Below are positions 6,141-11,931 of a stretch of DNA of 11,931 nucleotides, piece by piece (positions within the stretch are counted from its first letter, which is position 1; every line of letters begins with the position of its first letter). The notes beneath the pieces were generated by a model, which searched no databases, was not told the DNA's origin, and saw only the letters and a program-made list of their open reading frames with translations. Where the stretch lies: the NCBI GenBank assembly GCA_016932895.1, contig JAFGCA010000669.1, forward strand, positions 1-11,931, written 5' to 3'. A program made the translations under genes and the position numbers. The DNA comes from Sedimentisphaerales bacterium. Lineage in GTDB: Bacteria; Planctomycetota; Phycisphaerae; Sedimentisphaerales; SG8-4.

Positions 6141-8640
6141 CGAACAACCCAACGACATTGAGTCGCTTCTTGGCGAGGCCCCCGATCCGCCTCAGATGGA
6201 CCGCGGCGGGCGCGAGGCCATCTGGCGAAGTCTCGAATCGAGCCTCAGAGCTGAAGGGGCGCGCGGCCCGGTCGAAGGCAGGACACCGAAGTCACGCGTG
6301 CGTCGGTCCTGGTGGCTGCTTCGGGCTGCGGTCGCGGCGGCGGTTCTCGCTCTGGCCCTGATCCTGGCACGCAATGTCATCCTGCCCGGGAGTCGCGCCG
6401 CCTCCATACCGTTCGGGAAAATTCAGATCGCCCGGGGCCGTTGCACCGCCACGGACCGGAAGGGACGCGAGCGTGACCTGGACGCCGACCGGTCCGTCAG
6501 CATCGGCGACACCCTTTCCGTCGGACCGGCGGGCGGCGCCAGGATCCGCCTGCACGACCAGAGCGAGATCTGGCTGTGCGGAGGAACGCAGGTCGAGTGC
6601 ATCGCTCTGCGATCCGATCCGGGGCCCACGCTGCGTCTCGTCCGCGGCGAGCTGCGCGCCGATGTCACGGCGGACCCCGATCAGCTCTTTGCCGTGGAGA
6701 CTCCGACGGCGACGCTGAACGTGCTCGGGACGCAATTTCATTGTCAGGTGTTTTCCAACCCAAACCCAGTGGAGGGACCAACCATGTCCGCAAAACAAAT
6801 CTTACAGAGAGCGTTTATGGTACTCACAGTGCTGTCGGGAACGGTGGAAGTATCGGGGGGCAACGGCCCCCGGGCCGTCCACGCCGCCCAGCGAAGTATC
6901 GTTGCCTCCAACACCGCCACGGTAACCGACGTGCGCAACCCCCAGTACGCGCAGCAATGGCTGGGCGAGCCGGGCAGCCGGGCCGGGGCCACCATCCTGT
7001 ACATCCTGCCCCTGGCTCCCTCAATGCTCTACTCGCTCTGGGCGACAGATGACCAGGACCACGATCCACATCACGTCACGGACTTCGTCGGCACTGCACC
7101 CAGGGTCATTCTGCGTGTGGATGGGGACGCGGTCCTGGTCGAGGCGGGCAGCCTGATCCACGCTCACGTCGGCGGCGGTATCTGCATCGCGGGCTCGGGC
7201 CGCCCCCTGATCGCGGATCAGGTCTTCCTGGTCGACCTCAAGACCGGCCAGAAAATGCTGATGCCCTACCTTGACGACTGCGATCCGCTGTATCCGTCGA
7301 TGTCGCCGGATCGGCGCAAGCTCGCCTTTGTCGGGAGCCGTGGCACCGGACAGCAGCGCGATTTCGGGCTGTTCGTGATCGACATCGAATCAGCGGAAAT
7401 CAAAAAGATGCTGGACGGCGCGATCAAGACCTGTCCGAACTGGTCGCCCGACTCGCGCTGGCTCGTAGTCTCCCGGGCGGAAGGCTACGTGACCAACCAT
7501 GCGCTGGTACTGGTCGATACCCTCACGGGCGAGGTGGTTGAGACCGGCCTGCGCGGCGCCGGCGCAGTCTTTGCGCCGGAGGGTCAGGAAATCGCATACG
7601 TCGCCGATTTCGCCCAGGGCGGCCACTGGTATCAAGGCGTTCCCTGCACCGGAAACCTGTACCGGGCGTCGGTACCGAGCGGCCCGGCCCGGCAACTCAC
7701 CTTTCTCACCGACGCCGGGGCGGTGCTGCCCACCTTCAGCCCGGACGGGTCTTATCTGGCGTACTGGGAAGTCCGTGGGAGGGAGTATACGCTTCATCTG
7801 CTTCACACGGAAACGGGGGAGGACCAAACGGTCTGCCGGGGGCCCGCATCGCCCATCCAGTGGCTGGACGCCGGCACCTCTCTGGCCCTCACGGGGAAGC
7901 CGTATGTGCCGCAGGAAAAGGCGGTCGTGCGGATCGTGGACATCGTTGACGGTCGCGCCGCCGTGCGGGACGTTTCCGCCACCACCGGTGAGCTGCCCGA
8001 GGACATGACCCGGGCAGCTCGGCAATTCGCCGAACGCTTGTCCACACTCGGAGAGGCCCTTGACAAAGCGCGGCACGCGGCGGACATGCACGAGCTCGAA
8101 CGCGTGCAGGCCGCATGGCAAGAGACGGAACAAATCTTCGGCGCTCTTGCGGACGAGGTGGCCAAGGGTCAACCGTGGGAAGCTCTGGTTCTTTCGGAGT
8201 TGGACTTTGCCCCCTACGTGGCCCGCTTTACCGACGAAAGCAACCTGACCGTCGAAGAGCGCGCCGATCGCATCGTGCACAGCCACCTGCAGGGCTACAT
8301 CCCTGCGCTGCTGGGCATGTACTGCCAGGAGCACGGCGTCCTTCCCGACGGGCTGGAGGCATTGGCCCGCTGGGCCACGCAAGGCGGCCAGTGGAGGATC
8401 GACCACGTCCGGGGCGACGACACCGAGACTGTCCGGCGCTGGTTCGTTGTGCCCGGCGCCGATCCGGACCAAGTGGTGACCTCCTACACCCTGGTGGATA
8501 CCGAGTCTACGCAGGACCGCTGGGTCTTGCAGGGCCCGCGTTTGCCTTCCGGCCGGATGTACAGAGCCGTGTATGACGTAGAGAAAAACGTAGCGGGCGG
8601 GCTTACCGTACGCGCAAGGGATGTCCAGGCCATCGAGTAG
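6133..8640 (+). CDS. Membrane FecR-domain protein with TolB-like beta-propeller
   Basis: The 835-residue product starts at an ATG inside the sigma factor's last codons, with AGGA (6122-6125) spaced 7 bases. Residues 1-58 form a short polar cytoplasmic tail without the HxxxCxxC motif of zinc-type anti-sigma factors. One membrane helix follows at about 60-80. Residues 97-262 are a FecR domain: SIGDTLSVG (123-131), GARIRLHDQSEIWL (135-148), LVRGELRADV (169-178), TATLNVLGTQFH (192-203), VLSGTVEVSGG (233-243). Residues 364-589 carry about five propeller blades with SPD motifs at 391, 438 and 536 and an APEG at 481. Residues 622-680 are helical, perhaps coiled. Residues 715-806 (IPALLGMYCQEHGVLPDGLEAL) faintly resemble a pseudopilin tail. 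The likely role is to hold the sigma factor and respond to an outside signal; direct sigma binding is inferred from gene order. Confidence 0.88.
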   Translation: MRSEQPNDIESLLGEAPDPPQMDRGGREAIWRSLESSLRAEGARGPVEGRTPKSRVRRSWWLLRAAVAAAVLALALILARNVILPGSRAASIPFGKIQIARGRCTATDRKGRERDLDADRSVSIGDTLSVGPAGGARIRLHDQSEIWLCGGTQVECIALRSDPGPTLRLVRGELRADVTADPDQLFAVETPTATLNVLGTQFHCQVFSNPNPVEGPTMSAKQILQRAFMVLTVLSGTVEVSGGNGPRAVHAAQRSIVASNTATVTDVRNPQYAQQWLGEPGSRAGATILYILPLAPSMLYSLWATDDQDHDPHHVTDFVGTAPRVILRVDGDAVLVEAGSLIHAHVGGGICIAGSGRPLIADQVFLVDLKTGQKMLMPYLDDCDPLYPSMSPDRRKLAFVGSRGTGQQRDFGLFVIDIESAEIKKMLDGAIKTCPNWSPDSRWLVVSRAEGYVTNHALVLVDTLTGEVVETGLRGAGAVFAPEGQEIAYVADFAQGGHWYQGVPCTGNLYRASVPSGPARQLTFLTDAGAVLPTFSPDGSYLAYWEVRGREYTLHLLHTETGEDQTVCRGPASPIQWLDAGTSLALTGKPYVPQEKAVVRIVDIVDGRAAVRDVSATTGELPEDMTRAARQFAERLSTLGEALDKARHAADMHELERVQAAWQETEQIFGALADEVAKGQPWEALVLSELDFAPYVARFTDESNLTVEERADRIVHSHLQGYIPALLGMYCQEHGVLPDGLEALARWATQGGQWRIDHVRGDDTETVRRWFVVPGADPDQVVTSYTLVDTESTQDRWVLQGPRLPSGRMYRAVYDVEKNVAGGLTVRARDVQAIE

Positions 8641-8711
8641 TGCGGCGTGAAGCGTCGTTCGTGAAGCGTGAAATACCGCAAACGAACCGCCGGGCGACAG
8701 CGAGCCCAACA

Positions 8712-8783
8712 CCACCTTGGGGTGGGGGGTTCTCAACCCACGCGGAAACTCGTCGCGCAAACGCGTGAGTCAAGAACCCACCC
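8712..8783. repeat. Imperfect palindrome pair inside copy B
   Basis: CCACC and GGTGG (8712-8716, 8721-8725) form a small stem. The larger arms are 8719-8744 (GGGTTCTCAACCCACGCG at its core) and 8762-8783 (CGCGTGAGTCAAGAACCCACC), which pair as an imperfect inverted repeat around a loop of about 17 bases. The arm layout (a G-rich half, a short centre, a C-rich half, then CGCG) parallels the units at 1836-1902. Confidence 0.6.
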
Positions 8784-8879
8784 TTCCGTCCACCCGCCGG
8801 CGCTGGCAATTCGCAGGGTCGGGCTCGTCCCATCATCCTTCCTGATCCTCGCCCCTTGACGCTTCACGCGCTTTGATAA

Positions 8880-8907
8880 TTGACAAATCCCAGACCGGCT
8901 CTATCCT
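8880..8907 (+). promoter_or_regulatory. Sigma70-type promoter for the DUF4838 gene
   Basis: TTGACA (8880-8885) is a perfect -35. TATCCT (8902-8907) is a 4-of-6 -10 at a 16-base spacing. Initiation near 8914 gives a leader of about 110 bases that includes the right module of repeat copy B and a GCGTGAA/TTCACGC stem (8958-9008) just before the ribosome site. Confidence 0.6.
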
Positions 8908-9022
8908 GTGGTTCAGATCCGTTGGGGCAAATCAAAATGCAAATAGCCGGATGTGAAGCGTGAAGCGAAGGTTGTTACGCGATAGGCTTCACGAGATACG
9001 TTTCACGCAGAAGGGGAATGTC

Positions 9023-10810
9023 ATGTTGAGAACGAAGCACATCGGTATCGCGGTCGCTATCCTTGTTGTTTGTGCCCAGGCGGCGCCTGGTGAGGTTCGG
9101 ATCGCCCGGGACGGCCGGGCGGAGGCGACCATCGTGGTCGCGGCCAACGCCTCAGAGTCCGTGCAGCACGCCGGGCGGGAACTGGCGCACTTCCTCGGGG
9201 AAATCACCGGCGGCGAGTTCGAGATCGTCAGCGAGCCGGACCGCAGCCGGTCCAACATCTTCGTGGTGCCGGAGGCGGGAATGCGGGCCCGACGCGCCCG
9301 CGCCCGCGAGCTGGGCAGCGACGGCATCGTCATCCGCACCGTCGGAAACAACCTGTTCCTCTCGGGCGGAACCCCGCGCGGCGTCCTGTACGCGGTGTAC
9401 ACGTTCCTGGAAGACGAGCTCGGCTGCCGCTGGTGGTCGTCGAAGGCCAGCACCATCCCCCACAAGCCAACGATTGTCATCGACAACGTGCGAGTGCGGT
9501 ACGCGCCGCCGCTGGAGTATCGCGAGCCGTACTGGTACGACGCGTTCGACGGGGACTGGGCCGTGCGAAACAAGTGCAACGGCCAGGGTGCCCGCGTCGA
9601 CGCCCAGCGCGGCGGCAAACACATCTACGAGGGCTTCGTACACACGTTCTTCCCGCTGATCCCGCCGGACAAATACTTCGCCGACCACCCCGAATGGTTC
9701 AGCGAGATCGACGGCAAGCGTAAGCACGAACGCGCCCAGCTCTGCCTGACCAACGAAGAGATGCGCCGGGAGCTGGTCAAGAACCTGAAAGAACGTCTGC
9801 GAGCGAATCCGGCCGCGACCATCGCCTCGGTCTCGCAGAACGACTGGCACGGCAACTGCCAGTGCCCCATGTGCCGGGCTATCGAACGCGAGGAAGGCAG
9901 CCCCGCCGGCCTCATGCTGCAATTCGTCAACGCCGTCGCGGCCGACATCGAAGAGGAATTCCCCCACGTGGCGATCAGCACCTTAGCCTACCAGTACACG
10001 CGCAAGCCGCCCAAAAACGTCAAGCCGCGCGACAACGTGATCGTCCGCCTGTGCAGCATCGAGTGCTCGTTCAGCAAGCCGCTGGCCGACGAGCGCAACC
10101 AGGCCTTCCGCGACGACATCGTCGGCTGGTCGAAGATATGCGACCGGCTCTACGTCTGGGACTACACCACGAACTTCCGGCACTACGTCATGCCGCACCC
10201 GAACCTCTCCGTGCTCGGGCCAAACGTCAAATTCTTCGTCGATCACCACGTCAAGGGCCTCTTCGAGCAGGGCTCGTACAACACGTACGGCGCCGAGATG
10301 GCCGAGCTGCGGGCCTGGGTCCTGGCCAAGCTGCTGTGGGACCCTACGCGGGACGGGGCGGCGCTCATTGAGGAGTTCATCGCAGGCTACTATGGTCCGG
10401 CCGCTCCGCATATCGAGCAGTATCTAAAAGTCACCCACGACGCGGTCGAAGAAAGCGGCGACTGGCTCGGCTGCTTCGAAAAACACACCGCCGGATACCT
10501 CTCCTTCGACACGCTCGCCCGCGGCTGGAAGCATCTCAAGGCCGCCGAGCAGGCCGTCCAGGACGAACCCGAGCTGCGCTTCCGCGTAGAAGTGGCGCAG
10601 TTGCCCGTCATGTACGTCTTCCTGACGCGCTGGAACGAGCTTGCCGACGTTGCGAAGAAGGACGGTGCCGAATGGCCCCTGTCGGAGTCCGCCCAGGACG
10701 TCTACGACCGGTTCATGACGATAGCCAAGAAAAAGAACATCACGCGCATCAGTGAATGGAGAACGGGCTTCGAGGCCCTCGACGACGCCCTCGCTCGCGC
10801 CAGGCGGTAG
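9023..10810 (+). CDS. Secreted DUF4838 glycoside-hydrolase-like protein
   Basis: The ATG at 9023 is chosen because it follows AAGGGGA (9011-9017) and opens a good signal peptide (MLRTKHIGIAVAILVVCAQA, cleavage near residue 22). An in-frame GTG at 8960 would add 21 polar residues and lies inside the repeat. The product has 595 residues. Residues 35-157 match the N-terminal alpha/beta domain common to alpha-glucuronidases (GH67) and hexosaminidases (GH20): AGRELAHFLGEITGGEFEIV (50-69), GIVIRT (101-106), GGTPRGVLYAVYTFLEDELG (115-134), RWW (136-138). Residues 165-450 fit DUF4838: GFVHTFFPLIPPDKYFADHPEWF (204-226), SVSQNDWHGNCQCPMC (269-284, with three cysteines C279, C281, C284), STLAYQYTRKPP (319-330). 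A helical tail follows. It probably acts on glycans outside the cytoplasm, but no catalytic pair is established for the family. Its gene is 33 bases from fetA. Confidence 0.92.
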   Translation: MLRTKHIGIAVAILVVCAQAAPGEVRIARDGRAEATIVVAANASESVQHAGRELAHFLGEITGGEFEIVSEPDRSRSNIFVVPEAGMRARRARARELGSDGIVIRTVGNNLFLSGGTPRGVLYAVYTFLEDELGCRWWSSKASTIPHKPTIVIDNVRVRYAPPLEYREPYWYDAFDGDWAVRNKCNGQGARVDAQRGGKHIYEGFVHTFFPLIPPDKYFADHPEWFSEIDGKRKHERAQLCLTNEEMRRELVKNLKERLRANPAATIASVSQNDWHGNCQCPMCRAIEREEGSPAGLMLQFVNAVAADIEEEFPHVAISTLAYQYTRKPPKNVKPRDNVIVRLCSIECSFSKPLADERNQAFRDDIVGWSKICDRLYVWDYTTNFRHYVMPHPNLSVLGPNVKFFVDHHVKGLFEQGSYNTYGAEMAELRAWVLAKLLWDPTRDGAALIEEFIAGYYGPAAPHIEQYLKVTHDAVEESGDWLGCFEKHTAGYLSFDTLARGWKHLKAAEQAVQDEPELRFRVEVAQLPVMYVFLTRWNELADVAKKDGAEWPLSESAQDVYDRFMTIAKKKNITRISEWRTGFEALDDALARARR

Positions 10811-10824
10811 AGGCGTCCTCTACC
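10806..10824. repeat. Perfect 8-bp hairpin over the DUF4838 stop codon
   Basis: GGTAGAGG (10806-10813) pairs perfectly with CCTCTACC (10817-10824) around a CGT loop; the TAG stop is within the left arm. There is no T run, so it is not a classic terminator. It could protect the upstream message's 3' end or tune expression between the DUF4838 gene and fetA. Confidence 0.6.
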
Positions 10825-10843
10825 GGAAAGACGCGGAACACGT

Positions 10844-11497
10844 ATGAACGAGCCCGCCGCCCTGGAAGCTGTAGACGTAACCGTCCTGTTCGACGGGCAC
10901 GCCGTCCTGCAAGACTTCTCCATGTCGCTGGGCGCCGGCGAGACGGCCCTGCTCACCGGCCCGTCAGGATGCGGCAAGTCCACCGTGCTGCGCTGCCTGC
11001 TCGGCTTCGTCGCCCCCGAGACAGGCTCGGTGCGCGTCGAGGGCCAGCCGCTCACCGCCGAGACCGTCTGGCATCTGCGCCGGCATCTGGCCTACGTCGG
11101 CCAGGAACCCGAGCTCGGAGCCGGGACCGTCAGCGAGGTGCTCGAACGGCCCTTTCACTATCGCGCCAACGCCGGTCTGCGCGACAACCTCGAGCGCGTC
11201 GGCGCGCTGTTCGAGCGGTTCGCCCTGGCCCGGGGCCTGCTCGACAAAGAGGCCGGCGATCTCTCCGGCGGCGAGAAGCAGCGGGTCGCGCTGATCGCCG
11301 CGATCCTGCTCGACCGCCCGATCTTCCTGCTGGACGAGGTGACGTCGGCGCTGGACCGGGCCGGCAAGCAGGTCGTGGCCGACTACTTCCGGTCCCGCGA
11401 CGACGCGACCGTGCTGCTGGTCGCGCACGATCCGGACCTGTTCCCTTATGCCGACCAAGAGGTGCCGGTGGGTCCCGGCTCGGGAGGTGCGGCATGA
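10844..11497 (+). CDS. fetA: FetA-like ABC transporter ATP-binding protein
   Basis: The 217-residue product is a compact ABC ATPase. Walker A is GPSGCGKST (39-47), the Q-loop glutamine is Q87 in YVGQEPEL, the signature is LSGGEKQR (140-147), Walker B is IFLLDEVTSALD (160-171) with catalytic E165, and the switch histidine is H195 (VAHD). All key residues are intact. The family is recognised mainly from the downstream gene: in Escherichia coli FetA (YbbL) and FetB (YbbM) form an inner-membrane exporter that lowers cell iron and aids peroxide resistance. The ATG has a weak site (GCGGAA, about 5 bases upstream). It starts 33 bases after the DUF4838 stop, so read-through from that promoter is possible. 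It overlaps the permease gene by 4 bases (ATGA), indicating translational coupling. The metal exported is not shown by the sequence. Confidence 0.88.
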   Translation: MNEPAALEAVDVTVLFDGHAVLQDFSMSLGAGETALLTGPSGCGKSTVLRCLLGFVAPETGSVRVEGQPLTAETVWHLRRHLAYVGQEPELGAGTVSEVLERPFHYRANAGLRDNLERVGALFERFALARGLLDKEAGDLSGGEKQRVALIAAILLDRPIFLLDEVTSALDRAGKQVVADYFRSRDDATVLLVAHDPDLFPYADQEVPVGPGSGGAA

Positions 11498-11931
11498 GCA
11501 TCGTCGAGATCGGCGTCTGGCAATTAGCCGCGGCCTATCTGCTGCTGGCGTTCCCGCTGGCGATCATGCTCTGGTATCGCATCCCCATGATCGGCGCGAC
11601 GGCCATCGCCCTGGTGCGCATGACCGTGCAACTGATCTTCGTCGGCCTCTATCTCCAGGTGATTTTCCAGCTCAACATTCTCTGGCTCAGCGCCGCCTGG
11701 CTGCTGGTGATGGTACTGGTCGCCGACATCTCGATCGTGCGCTCGTGCTCGCTGCGTCTGCGTCCCATCGCCCTGCCGCTGCTGGCGGCCCTGGCGGCCG
11801 GCACCACGATCCCGCTGCTGCTCTTCGTGGGCCTGATCCTGCGCCGGCCCAACCTGCTGGACGCCCAGTACGCCATCCCCATCGGCGGCATGATCCTCGG
11901 CAACTGCCTCCGCGCCGACATCGTCGGCATC
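11494..11931 (+). CDS. fetB: FetB-like permease (UPF0014 family), partial at right edge
   Basis: The frame opens at the ATG at 11494, which overlaps the fetA stop as ATGA and has GGGAGG (11482-11487) spaced 6 bases. It runs open for 146 codons to the window edge; family members are about 250-270 residues, so roughly half is missing. Visible membrane segments are about 8-27, 34-57, 62-80 and 93-115, with short charged loops (RSCSLRLRP at 83-91). Family marks include VRMTVQLIFVGLYLQVIF (41-58) and IPIGGMILGN (128-137). It should pair with FetA to move iron or another metal ion out across the cytoplasmic membrane. Confidence 0.88.
   Translation, partial: MSIVEIGVWQLAAAYLLLAFPLAIMLWYRIPMIGATAIALVRMTVQLIFVGLYLQVIFQLNILWLSAAWLLVMVLVADISIVRSCSLRLRPIALPLLAALAAGTTIPLLLFVGLILRRPNLLDAQYAIPIGGMILGNCLRADIVGI

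Larger units (their letters stand above)
8645..8991 (+). repeat. Composite intergenic repeat, copy B
   Basis: A 12-bp perfect inverted repeat, GCGTGAAGCGTC (8645-8656) and GACGCTTCACGC (8858-8869), encloses a hairpin-rich block. The left module (8649-8668) matches 1761-1780 at 18 of 20 bases. The right module (8925-8991) matches 1967-2030 with the exact core GCAAATAGCC at 8939-8948 and a shared GCTTCA end. The inner palindromes differ in sequence from copy A but hold the same position. The promoter of the DUF4838 gene lies between the inner block and the right module. Confidence 0.65.
8641..9022. other. 382-base intergenic region
   Basis: No convincing gene is present. It holds composite repeat copy B, an imperfect palindrome pair at 8712-8783, a sigma70-type promoter at 8880-8907 and a leader hairpin before the DUF4838 gene (GCGTGAA at 8958-8964 with TTCACGC at 9002-9008). 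The octamer GTGAAGCG or its complement occurs five times here and once at 1773-1780. No clear terminator with a T run follows the FecR-domain gene. Confidence 0.7.

Noticed and set aside
7390..8760. 456-codon minus-strand open frame
   Set aside because: Antisense to the propeller and tail of the FecR-domain gene, whose SPD repeats fix the true frame; long antisense frames are expected at this GC content.
8645..8991. CRISPR array formed by repeated GTGAAGCG
   Set aside because: The copies are only 8 bases, irregularly spaced and in both orientations, with no uniform spacers.
8960..9022. Upstream GTG start for the DUF4838 gene
   Set aside because: It lies in the repeat, lacks a ribosome site, and would place 21 polar residues ahead of the signal peptide.
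5389..10807. Shared TCGCGCCAGGCG at the 3' ends of the secreted-protein and DUF4838 genes
   Set aside because: A 12-base match encoding RARR-type tails in both proteins; too short and in GC-rich code, so probably chance.

Overview
This GC-rich, well-packed window looks like the chromosome of a Planctomycetota bacterium, perhaps of the Phycisphaerae. That is an inference from the gene mix: secreted proteins of poorly known families, an ECF sigma factor paired with a FecR-type membrane protein, a DUF4838 glycosidase-like protein, and hairpin-rich intergenic repeats. No rRNA, tRNA, transposase or CRISPR array was seen.

Layout. Positions 1-1709 (minus strand) hold the first 569 residues of a large secreted protein that leaves the left edge; it has a GTG start and a signal peptide. 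Positions 1710-2053 are non-coding and hold a composite repeat (copy A) and a candidate promoter. Positions 2054-3346 (minus) encode a double-length class II aldolase whose second half has lost its metal-binding and catalytic residues. A 173-base divergent promoter region separates it from a plus-strand pair: a predicted TIM-barrel protein (3520-4407) and, 15 bases later, an unrecognised secreted protein (4423-5406). Positions 5505-8640 encode an ECF sigma factor overlapped by 8 bases by an 835-residue membrane protein: cytoplasmic tail, one membrane helix, FecR domain, TolB-like propeller and a possible pseudopilin-like end. Positions 8641-9022 are non-coding and hold copy B of the composite repeat plus a sigma70-type promoter. 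A secreted DUF4838 protein follows (9023-10810), then fetA and the start of fetB (10844 to the right edge).

How the genes may work together (inference). The secreted N-terminal-sandwich protein, the secreted 327-residue protein and the DUF4838 protein suggest handling of glycans outside the cytoplasm. The class II aldolase and TIM-barrel protein would act in cytoplasmic sugar breakdown and share a divergent promoter region. The sigma factor/FecR-propeller pair looks like a signalling unit that could regulate neighbouring or distant genes. fetAB is a separate metal-export function that may be read through from the DUF4838 gene.

The most notable observations are (1) two copies of a modular, palindrome-rich intergenic element about 7 kb apart, sharing the same order of submodules, and (2) the live-plus-dead tandem aldolase. 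I found no clear evidence for a wholly new multi-gene system.
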